A DNA stretch of 64,000 bases. Source: Deroplatys truncata (Eukaryota > Arthropoda > Insecta > Mantodea > Mantidae). The notes beneath the pieces are model-generated. The model saw nothing but the letters and a program-made list of their open reading frames with translations. It ran no database searches and was not told where the DNA came from. The stretch's first letter is position 1. The number at the start of each line of letters is the position of its first letter. Of the stretch, positions 33,220 through 43,598 are shown piece by piece. The position numbers and the translations under genes were made by a program. The stretch covers positions 41,965,501-42,029,500 of the forward strand of contig CM060989.1 in assembly GCA_030765065.1 (NCBI GenBank), read 5' to 3'.

Positions 33220-35535
33220 CTATAATTAGTTTCAAATGGGAAGAGTTCTGAGCTACAGCGAATAAGATGCATTTGCGTGCACAGCGTTGCCACCTCGTTA
33301 CCCCCACTCTTTTCATATTTCCCTCTCACTCTCACATCTGCCTGTCGCTAGAATGGTCGACGTAAAGCAACCCAAACTGAATTATCTAAACTTTTATAAT
33401 TCTCCTGGTGTTTAAATTCATAATTGGGAATATACTCGCATGCTACGTACGTATTTTTTAAGTGTTATATAATTATAGGTTATGAATTACCTGTGCTTTT
33501 AATCCAATGGAACTGCCAGTGGCTCATCCGTATCACTGTCATCAGTTACGTGAAGAGGCAATTCGTCACTGACACTGTCTTCATCGTCTGAGTCTTGCAA
33601 ATTTATGATGATAGGTTCCAAAATATCGTCACGGCCTATTTCTTTCCAAAAGTCGTCTTCTTGTAGTTTTTCTGCATGTCTCACGCAGGCTTCCCAGTCT
33701 TGTTGAGTTACCTTGTCAATTTCTTCGTGAATAAGACGTTCAACGTCAGTCAGTTTAAAAGTGTTATTTCTGTTTGCAACCCCTCGTTTTATTTGAGCCC
33801 ATACTAACTCAATTGGATTATACTGGCAGTGATAAGGGGGGAGGCGGATTACCTCGTGTCCCATTTCCATTGCAAGTTGATCCAGCTGATACACTTTTCC
33901 CTGGTTTTTAAATGGAAGTACTCGTTGCAGTAACTCATTTTTAGTTTCTGTTGCCGAAAATTCAACCCCCTTTTTTTGCAACCATTCAACAATTTGGTTC
34001 TTTCTACTGGCAGTATTCGGTACTTTGTTTTCAATAACCGAATGATATGGTGCATTATCCATTATAATTATGCTTCCCTCTTCTAAATAATTTAGGAATC
34101 TGTTCAAAAACCATTCTTTAAACGTATCAGCTGTCATCTCTTCGTGATAATCTGAGGTGGTTTTGGACAGAAAAATCCATTTGCTTTCAGGTACAAATCC
34201 TGTCTTAGCGGACCCTACATGACAAATGATAAGTCGACTGCCTTTTCCAACAGGTACCTTCAGGCCACCCTTTTTTGAGGAATCTTGCCAGATTGAATTT
34301 TGAGTGTGGTTTTTATTTACCCATGTCTCATCTAAGTAAAATATAGGTCTCGTATCGCAAGAATTGCGAATTTCGTGCATTTTGCGTAAGAATTTTATTC
34401 TTGCCGCAACAATGTCACTCCTCTCCATTAAAAATTGTCGCCCATCATTTGTCTTTCTGTACCTGAACCCTAATCCTCTCAAAATTCTATAAGTAGATGA
34501 ATTTGAACCAGTGTATGATATTTTAGTTCTAAGGGCACAAGTTATTTTCTGTATTGTTGGGAATTCACCTTGGTCATAAAACTCGAAAACAGTTCTGCGT
34601 ACAACGTCCTTGTCAAAGTCAGTTAAATTTGTAATCCTCTTCGGAGGTCCAATGTGCTTTCTGGGCGATACAAACACTGGAGTATCACTGGGAACAGATT
34701 TTCTTGCCTCTCCGCAAATGCGAGACACACTTGCTTTACCGACACAACACGCTTTAGCAGTAAGCTGTTGAGGATTTTTGAAATCAAGTTGATTTCTGTG
34801 TTCCTCATTGTTACATTTTTTAAAAAACGAGTAGACCCTAAATATAATACTTCGAGCCTGACTTCGCAATACCTGCCTCTTTGACTCGCCACTAAATTCA
34901 CCACAATAAGCCATTGCACTATTTTACTCTTGCTGCTTGCTCTCTGAACAACAACTGAATACTGATATTAACTGTGTAGGGTAAATAAACTCCAACCCAG
35001 ATTTAAAAATAACACACAATCATAAACATGTGACGGCTCACGTTCTGCAGATTCTACAAGTAACACAAGTGAGCTTGGTGGGCTGTTTGCTCTCTTTCAG
35101 CTTTAACAAACGCCTTGGTTTTACAACATAATTCTTTATCACCATCAAGTCAGTAGTTCTGTATAATTACAAATATATATACATAATGTATACAATAATG
35201 CATACATACAAATAATGTGACCATTACAGTGCTTACGTGGTTATATTATAACATATGGGAATGTTTATTTGTTTGTATTATGAAAACTATTTGAGCTAAA
35301 AATATGTGGTTTTTACGGTTGTGTTACGAAAATTACTCCCTACCTTCTAGTGGGTTACTTTTTGCAAAATTTGAATTTTTGTCTTAGCGCAAATTATATG
35401 TATTAGAAACACATTCGCTTAGCACGCGTCATGCTTAGCTTACGGCGAATGCAATATGACAACACAGCGGAACTCCGATTGGTTGCCGCTCTGGCCGCGC
35501 TCAAGGACAAACATCATCCCATTTGAAAAACACAG
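33220..35535 (-). mobile_element. Candidate DD82E (Sailor-like) transposon
   Basis: Bounds are inferred. X sequence seems to resume on both sides, and TA dinucleotides at 33218-33219 and 35536-35537 could be the target duplication. A 12-bp inverted repeat, TTTCAAATGGGA, lies at 33231-33242 and in complement at 35517-35528. The repeat is short, and a similar motif occurs within family X, so the ends are not secure. The 600 bp upstream of the ORF (34920-35515) and 280 bp downstream show no other gene. Confidence 0.5.
33499..34914 (-). CDS. Intact DD82E transposase, Sailor-like, Tc1/mariner superfamily
   Basis: A 471-codon uninterrupted ORF, the longest here and the only intact transposase. Residues 50-70 (LTAKACCVGKASVSRICGEA) and 100-150 (ending TYRILRGLGFRYRKTNDG) look like two DNA-binding helix-turn-helix units. 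The DDE catalytic core follows: D195 in IFYLDETWVNK, D286 in IIIMDNAPYHS and E369 in QYNPIELVWAQIKRG. I count exactly 82 residues between D286 and E369, the spacing that defines the Sailor group; Tc1 has 34. The C-terminus (438-465) is acidic (DSDDEDSVSD, DDSDTDEP). The ATG at 34914 is the first in frame, and nothing upstream looks coding. It should bind element ends and cut DNA in the nucleus. No stops and all three catalytic residues suggest recent activity. A host-domesticated gene is the alternative. Confidence 0.88.
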   Translation of the reverse strand: MAYCGEFSGESKRQVLRSQARSIIFRVYSFFKKCNNEEHRNQLDFKNPQQLTAKACCVGKASVSRICGEARKSVPSDTPVFVSPRKHIGPPKRITNLTDFDKDVVRRTVFEFYDQGEFPTIQKITCALRTKISYTGSNSSTYRILRGLGFRYRKTNDGRQFLMERSDIVAARIKFLRKMHEIRNSCDTRPIFYLDETWVNKNHTQNSIWQDSSKKGGLKVPVGKGSRLIICHVGSAKTGFVPESKWIFLSKTTSDYHEEMTADTFKEWFLNRFLNYLEEGSIIIMDNAPYHSVIENKVPNTASRKNQIVEWLQKKGVEFSATETKNELLQRVLPFKNQGKVYQLDQLAMEMGHEVIRLPPYHCQYNPIELVWAQIKRGVANRNNTFKLTDVERLIHEEIDKVTQQDWEACVRHAEKLQEDDFWKEIGRDDILEPIIINLQDSDDEDSVSDELPLHVTDDSDTDEPLAVPLD

Positions 35536-35537
35536 TA

Positions 35538-36230
35538 GGTATTTGAAAATTCAAACAAATAACAAGAATATCTCGAAAATGGTTAACGCCACAAAAAATT
35601 TTAATTGACATACATTGTCGACTTTAGGGAGATGTGCCTTCAAGGATAGCCGAGGTCATTAAGGCAAAGGCTCGTGAACTGAAGGTCTGCGGTTCAAATC
35701 CCGCCAGGACCGTCCTTTTTGACTCGGGTTTTCCTCGGTTCCCATAACCACAAATGCCGGGAGGGTAGCCTAAAACTTTGGCCTGGAAAGATTTCATGTT
35801 ATGTATCATCAGTATCACCGCCTGTGGTGCTATATGCAGCGAGTGAGCATAAACGAGATATATTTATTCTGTGGTAAGATTTTGTCTATCTCTCACGGTT
35901 TACCAATTTTACAAAATTCATTCGAATGAAGAGAACTTCAAGGCTATTCCCAGAAAATCCAAGACACATGCAATTTATTTAGCATAAAACTAACTTAAAA
36001 TTTTAGTATTTTAATCAAAATCGTTATCCATTCTTGAGAAAGTCAAAATTAAGAAAATATTTTCCATGTAAAGGGTAGATTGGGATATGGGGATTTTCAT
36101 CAGTACCTTCATATCACATGCTTTTTAAGTCCTGAACTGAAATACCAGTGTTTGAGTTATACCTAAACTTCACAAATAGGTGGATAGGCAGACATACACA
36201 TACAGACCTTTTGTAATAAAAATTCTCTGT
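35538..36230 (-). repeat. Family X repeat, copy 11 (split by a SINE)
   Basis: X sequence from GGTATTTGAAAATTCAAAC near 35538, interrupted at about 35636-35845 by a SINE-D, resuming with GTAAGATTTTGTCTATCTCT near 35874 and fading before the hairpin end near 36225. Confidence 0.68.
35636..35845 (+). mobile_element. SINE-D
   Basis: A short tRNA-derived SINE. A box in GGATAGCCGAGGTCATTAAG (35645) and B box in GCGGTTCAAATCCCG (35690). The body includes ACTCGGGTTTTCCTCGG. No clear target duplication, so the right end is approximate. A probable reverse-strand relative is at 50700-50796. Confidence 0.75.
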
Positions 36231-36235
36231 TACAT

Positions 36236-37022
36236 TCAAATGAATTTCTTTACTTTCTGTCGTTTATGAGTGGGTATGCGAATTTTTCTTATGAAAATTT
36301 ATTTTCGTATCTGCTTCATTTTAATCAACCTAAAAATTTCTGGAAATAGCTGCATTACACATTTCGTTACTGATACAAAAGGAACAGCGACAGTGAAGTG
36401 TTTATGAACTGCACGCTATGTGCTGGCCTTAAAATGCCATACTCTTTGTATCACGAGAAGCAACTGAAAAGAATGAATAATTTGCACTATTAATAACGGA
36501 TATCTCTGATACGTTTGATGCCACAAAAATGCTATATGAAATAAATTATGTGTTTAAAAGAGATCTGCGTTTTTTGTGTAGTACGTTTTCGTCTACCGCT
36601 TCAAGTTTACCGAGTGTACAAGATTATATAAAATTCCTTCCGAATGGAGAGGACTTTACAGGCTATTCCTAGAAAATTCAAGATATACCTTTAATTTGTC
36701 ATTTAAATGTATTTAAAGTGTGGTGTTTTAATCAAAATCTTTAGAAACTTGTTTAAAAAAATTTTGAAAAATGTTCCGTGTAAAGAATATTTTGCGGTGG
36801 GAGTATTTTGTTGAAAATCCTCATGTCGCATGTTTGGAGGGTACCGAATCTAAATACCAAGATTGGTACTTATCCGACTCTTGGTTTTCAGAGTTATGCT
36901 ATGCACAGACACACACACAGCCACACCTTTTTCTAAAATGTACTTTTTTGCATTCAAGGGACCTGAAAACATGTACCTCCGATGAAATTCCGGTATCGAA
37001 TTTTTAGGTGGAATTCAATAGA
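36236..37022 (-). repeat. Family X repeat, copy 12
   Basis: Starts with a degraded terminus (TTACATTCAAATGAATTTCT) and ends in GAATTTTTAGGTGGAATTCA near 37018. The hairpin itself is missing. Confidence 0.75.
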
Positions 37023-37684
37023 AAAATTGAAAAAAAATTAAGATCAGGCCTCCGCGCCCTAATAGTAGGATTTTAAACCCTGACAATACTTCTCTTACTT
37101 TCTTCACAAACTGTTGATTTCCTTTCAAAGCTAGCATGTAGAATATTGAATACACATCCAGACGTAAAACCTACTTGGTCGATTTTCTTCCTTCCAATGT
37201 CTGGGCTTTATTAGCGCAAGACAATTAAATGGATGATCCTAATCGGGCCCATAATTCTGAATCAACCTCACATTACGTCACTCTCTTGTTTGCGTGTCGG
37301 CATCCTTTGAAGTGGTGCCTTACTGTGCATGTTCCCACCCCACCAAAGTCTAATTTAAACCAAGGTATAATACATGAAGGATCATTATAATAATTAAGAT
37401 ACCAATTAGATATCGACCCTTCATTGATAGGGCAATGGGCGTTTCCACGAGGCTTGCTTTACTGTTAATTGATCTAAAACAAAATACTTTTCGTCTCGTC
37501 GGTTCCTTTGTTAAAATACTGGACAAAATTCCAGCATTATTTGGATGTTGGCACAAGGAATTGAACAGTTTCATACAGTTTTACATCCCTTACCGCTTAC
37601 TTAAACGGCAGTGTTGTATTCGATCCAAAACCTCGATACGCGTATTTTCAGAACAAAAAGTACTGTTGGTAAAGGTAGAATCAG
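37023..37684. other. Unassigned
   Basis: No gene supported. GCGTGTCGGCAT at 37292-37303 is the exact complement of 37775-37786 at the start of the SINE-E; it may be a broken SINE-E head. Confidence 0.35.
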
Positions 37685-37785
37685 ACTGAAAAATATAATA
37701 CCAAACCGGGATTTGAACCACCAATCTTCCTGTTTCAATCTTGTTACTCTAATCAACTGAGCTACCATGACAAAATGCCGACACG
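37685..37785 (-). mobile_element. SINE-E head
   Basis: Minus strand, starting CGTGTCGG as does the complete SINE-E at 46795-46975. A box GGTAGCTCAGTTGATTAGAG and B box GGTTCAAATCCCGG follow with tRNA spacing. The 3' limit is unclear. Confidence 0.68.
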
Positions 37786-38284
37786 CTGCTAAAATTCCCT
37801 AACTGACTAGCATTTTTCCCGGTAAACCACAAGGAGATATCAATTCGTTTTGAGATGACATACTTACACACGGCTTGTGTGAAAGAACAATTAATTACTG
37901 TTGATAAATTTTGCGCATGTACCTTTGTAGTACATATCTATGTGCCAGGATGTGTGGGCATATGTGCATGTTCGACACCTGCTGACCGCAACTCAGAAAC
38001 TAAAAATTCATGTGTTACATTAACATGATTTGCTCTACACCCTTTCTACTTTTATTACAAAGGCTTACACTTGTATCTGGTTCATGTTAAAGAAGGCAAA
38101 GATTTTCAGAATAGTAGATTATGATACAAGGAGTAAAATAAAACCACTTTTAACACTTGTGCCATATACTATTTTTTAGACAGCGCTCGGATTTGTAAAA
38201 TATCAATAATGTTATATTGATTCCCGAAACTAACAGAGATCACGTTTAGAACGCGGTTCTTAAAATAGATCGTTCTGTAAATGT
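37786..38284. other. No gene seen
   Basis: Unassigned sequence between a SINE-E and a LINE fragment. Confidence 0.4.
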
Positions 38285-39130
38285 ATGTTAGGTTTATCTA
38301 TTTCATCACGTAATGGAGCATCAATGTTGGAGTTGGGAAGAGTAGGTAGCAAGGGCATGATAGTAGAAAGGATACTTAAATATTGGCATAGATTGAAATC
38401 ATTGGACGAGCATAATATCTTGAAGCAATGTTTAATAATGCAAGAAAAATCCATTGATGGGATGAACTGGGCTCAAGGAATAAGGAGAATTTTACAGGAA
38501 ATAGGAATGGGTAACTTGTGGGAGGAAAGAGAGGGGTTAGTTAAAGGTTTCTGGAAAGAAGTGAGGAACAGAGTAGAAGATATGAAGAAACAAGAATTAT
38601 TTCAAAGTCTGGAAGGAAAGAAAAGTTTGGAACTATATAGACAATTAAAGGTGGACTGGGGAAGGGAGAAGTATGTGGATGTAGGTAATAGGTTAGTGAG
38701 AGAAGGGTGGGCCTGGTCTAGATTAAGTGCACATAGGCTAAGGGGAGATAGGAAGGGAGCGAATTTGGATAGATGTCCTCTTTGTGAAGAGACAGATAAT
38801 GATTTGCATTATATATTGAATGTGAAGAAACTAAGTTGTGGGAAGGTAAGTTTTTACCTAAAGAATGGGAGAATGTTAACAAAGAAGTATTAAAAGTTAG
38901 GATAATGAAAATACAAAAGGAGTAAAAAGAGTAGGAGAATATATGGGGAGAGTAAGAGAAAAATGGTTTAGAAAAATAAAACAATATGAACTTGTTATGA
39001 CCCACCATGCATAAATAACCACGGTGTTAAAATGCATGATGGATCAAAGAAAGAAGAAATAGCAACTCAAAGTAATGTATTAAAATTTGTAAGGATTTTG
39101 TATAGCATTATGGAAATAAAATACAAATAA
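38285..39130 (+). pseudogene. LINE C-terminal region with zinc knuckle
   Basis: The longest copy of this LINE tail: an open stretch of 202 codons (38285-38893). It reads GMIVERILKYWHRLKSLDEH, GFWKEVRNRVEDMKKQELFQ, LYRQLKVDWGREKYVDVGNR, then a CCHC-like knuckle CPLCEETDNDLHYILNVKKL in which the last cysteine is lost. The knuckle probably helps the retrotransposon protein bind nucleic acid. A frameshift near 38840 breaks the end. The 3' end has AATAAAATACAAATAAG near 39117 and a duplicated GTAAACGTAA. Confidence 0.82.
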
Positions 39131-39426
39131 GTAAACGTAAGTAAACGTAAAACAAGAGAAATTACGTTAAAAAGTGAGATGTTGGATGCTTTGAAGTATT
39201 ATTGATTCGCTAGCAGTAATTTTCAGTGAAATTATTTTCAACATGTTTTGCCTTACATCAACCAAGGAAGTGATTAAATGCTAAAGCATATGCTTTCTGG
39301 AATTTTGGGTAAATATTTCTAGTATTGTTCTTTTTGTGCTGCTTCTGTAATTTCACCTGCCTCTTCCATTTCAGTTTCTTCTAAATTCATAATTTCCACC
39401 ACTGAATCTTTATGTAGGTTATACTA

Positions 39427-39899
39427 GAGGTCAGAATGGGTATGCATGGGCAACGACAGGTGTAATGAATTTAAGTGGTCTAACAGGAGAAGAAGGGGGA
39501 GAGATATACTAAATGTAATGGATTACACGACAATTAAGATTATATTCTGGAATGTGAAGACGCGGATAAAGGAAGAGAGAATTTAATAATAGAGAAATGG
39601 AAAAAATTACCAATACAGCTAAAAGTTAGGAGGATTTTTAATACAATATCAAATGAATATATGGAGAAAGCAGCACAATATTTAGGAAAAATTAGGTTAA
39701 AGTGGGTAAAAGAGCTGTGAAGCAAATTGGAGAAAATACGGAAAAAGGGTAACAAGACAAAAAAGTAAACAGTGGAAAATTATACTTCCCCAGTATACAT
39801 ACAACAGAATGTTAAAAATAAGGGGAAGAGAAATAATAAGCAATTTAAACGATGTATAAATTGCATGCAAGTTCAAAGTAGACAATAAATCATTCATTC
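39427..39899 (+). pseudogene. LINE 3' end, severely 5'-truncated, with 15-bp target-site duplication
   Basis: With one frameshift it reads DYILECEDADKGRENLIIEK then WKKLPIQLKVRRIFNTISNE and YLGKIRLKWVKEL, the last part of the same LINE family. ATGTAGGTTATACTA is repeated exactly at 39412-39426 and 39900-39914, showing a recent LINE insertion of under 500 bp. The tail is AATAAATCATTCATTC. Confidence 0.88.
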
Positions 39900-39914
39900 A
39901 TGTAGGTTATACTA

Positions 39915-40395
39915 CACAAAAGAATAACGTTTTAGACCAAAAAAAGCAGACGGCTGTCAATGTAACACATAAGGTAACTCTACAACGAATTGCGATAAAT
40001 TTATGTATGACGATTTGTATTGTGAACAGATAATTCGAGCACCATGAGAAATTAATCATATAAAAAGACATCATGAAAAGTAAAAACTAATCAAACCAAG
40101 TCCAATTATTAAACATGTGCAAATATAAAGGGTAATTGCCATGTGATTGAATTTGAAATCAAAGTTGGTCACAGTGAATATTATCGCACTATAGCGTTAA
40201 TCTAAAGCTTTTAGCTCGTGTGCACTGTGTTAGAAGCTTTACTTTTGGGCCATGCTGTATAAAAATGTTTCCATTATAATTCTCTAAGTGTATGTGTATA
40301 TCCAAAGAACCTGTAAGGCAGTAATTATATATAAAAGGCAAAACCTTGATTGAATAATGAAGTTTATCCTATACGGACGCATATATAGGGGCAAA
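39915..40395. other. No gene seen
   Basis: Unassigned AT-rich sequence between a LINE tail and a MITE. Confidence 0.4.
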
Positions 40396-40397
40396 TA

Positions 40398-40878
40398 CAG
40401 CGTTATTCAAAAAGAAGGAACGGATTTTAAATATTCATTTTTAATGAACGACAATAGATAACGACACATACAACACATCATTGAATAGAGTAAAGTTCAA
40501 AGTTTTAAGCGCCACCTATTAGTTCCATTCAGTGCCTACAGCGGCGCTGTGTTTGTTTACGAGAAAACGGCGACGCCACAGGAAAAGTCGTTTTGTGAGC
40601 TGCATTATACAAAGAGTTAATCCATTGTTTCATTTTAGCGAACATTTCGTTGTAATTTCAACAACGAGCCACCTCGTCATAAAAATTTACAATTAATACA
40701 ATAAATTCGTAAGAAGATGGTTGCGTATGCAAACGGAAAAGCACTGTTCGTCCTCGCATAACAAATGGTGCTCATTTTGAACTTTTCTCTATTCAGTGAT
40801 GTATCTCATGTGTTACCATCTATTGTCGTTCATTAGAAATAAATATTTAAGGTCTGTTCCTTCTTTTTGAATAACCTG
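40398..40878 (+). mobile_element. MITE of 481 bp with about 105-bp terminal inverted repeats
   Basis: Flanked by TA (40396-40397 and 40879-40880). The arms 40398-40503 and 40775-40878 share TTATTCAAAAAGAAGGAAC, AATGAACGACAATAGAT and GAATAGAG.AAAGTTCAAA. No ORF; it must rely on a transposase made elsewhere, probably of the Tc1/mariner superfamily given the TA target. Relatives are at 53573-53925 and 56940-57045. Confidence 0.88.
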
Positions 40879-40904
40879 TATTAGTATAAGCCTTGGGAAT
40901 TATT

Positions 40905-41640
40905 ACACGGTTTTTGAGTTAGAAGCATTTGCTATCCAGAACTGTGCTCTAGGGGGACCTGAGAAGGGTTATAACATGATAAAACGAATTCTCATCCTCA
41001 CACACAGTCAAGGTACTTTAAAAGTACTCTCCTCAGACCAGGTAAAATCAAAACTGGTTTGGGAATCCGTAAATGCCCTGATTGTCCTATCATCTACAAA
41101 AGGCTTGAAATGTGGTATGTGTCAGAACATCTGTGGAAACGAAAAAGCTATCAGTTCGCTAAAAAGGGTACTGAGATACCCTTAGCTGCCCCTGGACCAG
41201 AGGTTGGAGTCCGTACACGCACTGCCAAAACCTCGGTAAAAGCATGGATTAGGGAAAAACACCAACTGAGGTGGCAAACCTGTCCTGGACAGAGTCAAGG
41301 CAGGGAGCTGATCTTAGGTCCATGCAACACTCTTTCCTCACGTCGCCTCAGATTGGAAAGAGCAGTAATAAGGAAGGTAGCTGCATTCATTTCTGAGCAT
41401 GGTTACTTCAGGAAACATCCATGTAAAACAGGCCGCTACAAGGATGAATCCATCTGTAGAATATGCAAAGAGGATGAAGAAACTGCCTCGCATGTCCTCT
41501 TTGACTACCCATTCCTTACGCTTTCTATAACCAGGAAAGATCTAGGAAGAAATGTTGACATTGGAGCTAAGATACTGCAACTTGTTCAGGGAGCAGATTT
41601 TGGGAAACAATGAAGGTATCCTTTCCAATAGGATTGCACA
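40905..41640 (+). pseudogene. LINE RNase H domain and C-terminal zinc knuckle
   Basis: With a frameshift near 41060-41160 it reads EAFAIQNCALGGPEKGYN, RILILTHSQGTLKVLSSDQV and KSKLVWESVNAL, an RNase H domain in which the usual aspartate of LSDSQ is histidine. GNEKA follows, then LAAPGPEVGVRTRTAKTSVK, the usual link, and a knuckle region CRICKEDEETASHVLFDYPF whose last cysteine is tyrosine. RNase H of this kind removes the RNA strand after reverse transcription. The 184-codon frame 41059-41613 covers most of it. It is unrelated to the LINE tails at 38-40 kb. Confidence 0.83.
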
Positions 41641-41849
41641 ATAAACCTTTGAAAGCTGACATGTAAGAACATGATAGAACCCCCAAAAACCCCCGTCGTG
41701 AAATCTAATGTAGCTTAAATATTTGAGAGTAAGTGTATTATATTGTCGAAATATAATTGAAGTTAAGATACCAAGTTTATAGATTAGCAAAAATATCAGT
41801 TATTTACGAGATACTATTTATAAGAACAAATAGTTAGGCACAAAGTAAA

Positions 41850-42244
41850 ATAAAGATCTGATGTGTTACACTAACATGACTTTCTCTACTCTTATACATA
41901 GTATTTTTACAAATGCTTGTTCTCCATATACTTACTATTAATCGAGATAAACGTTTCCAGAAACTATCATATTGTTAATTTTCTTGTAGATACAAGGGAA
42001 ATATGGTAGGTTTTAAGTGATAGTCAAATATTTTAAGAGCTGGTTGCTATGTGGAGCATTCCATTCACTTTGTATGTCCAGGACATAAAAAACGAATAAA
42101 GAATTTCCATCTGAGAAAAATATAAGTATTGGAAAATTCAAACAAATAAAAAGGAATAACCCGGAATAAGGTCACTCGAAAAAAAATGTACATGACATAA
42201 ATTGTGTGTTGTAACCAGATCTAAATTTCTGTGAAGTAAAACTT

Positions 42245-42285
<41 letters not shown>

Positions 42286-42718
42286 CGGTTTACAAGTTAT
42301 GCGAAAATCATTCAGAATTAAGAAGACCTTAGGAAACATTCCCAGAAAATTCAAGATAGGCATTTTATTTACCATGAAAATATCTTAAGTATCTATATTG
42401 TAATCAAAATCGTTAGAGCTATTTTTGATAAAATATAAAGTTTCGAAAAAAATGTTCCATTTAAAGGGTAGTCTGGTGTGAGGGAATTTTCTTGAAAATC
42501 TTCGTGTCGTATCCCTGAAATATACTAAATTCAAATACCAAGTTTGGTATTTACCCGACTTTTTGTTTTTGAGCTATTCTGTTCACACATTCATGTGTTT
42601 CCAAAAATTCTTTATTTGAATTCAGGATACCTCAAAATTTCCGGTGAAATCTTGGTATCGAATTTTTGGGGGGAATGCAATACTTTCCCTATTTACTATA
42701 TGTAGTAGAGAAAGTAAA
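41850..42718 (-). repeat. Family X repeat, full-length copy
   Basis: Runs from GATCTGATGTGTTACACTAA to the hairpin end TTTACTATATGTAGTAGAGA near 42712. A (CT)n array at 42246-42283 has expanded inside it. Confidence 0.82.
42246..42283. repeat. (CT)n microsatellite
   Basis: About nineteen CT units inside a family X copy at a site where other copies have only GTCTATCTCT. Confidence 0.95.
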
Positions 42719-42842
42719 AAACACTCCAGGAAGATGGGAAATAATCTTGGCTAAAGAAAAATTCCCATCTCCAGCCGGGAGCCGAACCCGGGAACTCTGA
42801 ATTTGGAAGCTAGGAATGTTACCTACCAGACCACAGAGGCAA
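42719..42842 (-). mobile_element. SINE-F head
   Basis: Minus strand: A box CTCTGTGGTCTGGTAGGTAA, B box GGGTTCGGCTCCCGG, then GGAGATGGGAATTTTTC. It sits exactly between a minus X copy and a plus X end fragment (42843-42960). Confidence 0.68.
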
Positions 42843-42960
42843 TCAATGAAATATTATTTTGATTAACAAGTAGTAGATGGAAGAATAGCCTTTTGTAGGA
42901 ATAGTTTGTACAAGAGCGAGTAGGGAAAGTCATGAGAATGCAATGTGTAAGACTCTTTAC
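42843..42960 (+). repeat. Family X 3'-end fragment
   Basis: Terminal 118 bp of X (GATTAACAAGTAGTAGATGG to GAGAATGCAATGTG). Confidence 0.65.
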
Positions 42961-43596
42961 TTCAGGCTACCCAATTATTCACGTTAACAGCAGTTGTTTA
43001 TCCATAAAAAATTTAACATTTTCGGTTACAGCTTCATGTAGAGTTATGGAAGAATGAGTAACGTCCTTACTATGAGTTTACAGATGTTTCTCTTCTAAAA
43101 TACGTATACCTACTTCAAATGTGAGATTTGGATGACCTTTATCAGTGATACATTGTTGTTTGGTTTGTGCGGCCAGACTCTCAATAGCTTTCTTATCTAT
43201 GTCTGGTGAATTATCCTCATAATAGCTGATAATCGTTTAGAAATGTTTAATTAAGGGACTTATCTTGAATGTGCTTTCATTGCTTGTTAAAAGTAGGTTT
43301 GCAGTTTAAGTCACAAAGGGAATAAAATGTTGACTCAAGTCTGTTTCTTATAATCTTGCCCCTTAGATATGTATTCCTCCGCGCTGTGTTTCCTTCCCCT
43401 TTACACTGACTGGCTAATGTACACCTTCGAATGGTAACAAACAACCAAGTGCAGTGCAAGGATATGCAATAAAAGCTATGTATTGTAATATATACACGCG
43501 CTTTAGTTCTGAGAGGCAGGTTAAAACCGAAGATCCTCCCATCTATTTCTTTATAATTTACATGCATTGCAGGTACATTAGCTCTGTTAAGTAATA
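42961..43596. other. No gene seen
   Basis: Unassigned. The 96-codon minus frame at 43277-43567 has no recognisable content. Confidence 0.4.
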
Positions 43597-43598
43597 TA

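Noticed and set aside
34654..34919. Plus 76-codon and minus 98-codon frames
   Set aside because: Shadows of the DD82E transposase in other frames.
35640..35715. Functional tRNA-Leu-like gene
   Set aside because: The sequence continues into a SINE body without a terminator run of T's and lies inside a family X copy.
37685..37785. Functional tRNA gene
   Set aside because: A and B boxes are present but the acceptor arms do not pair, and the same head recurs in a SINE with target duplication at 46795-46975.
37292..37786. A transposon bounded by the 12-bp inverted repeat GCGTGTCGGCAT
   Set aside because: The right copy is the start of a SINE-E; the left is more simply a broken SINE-E head or chance.
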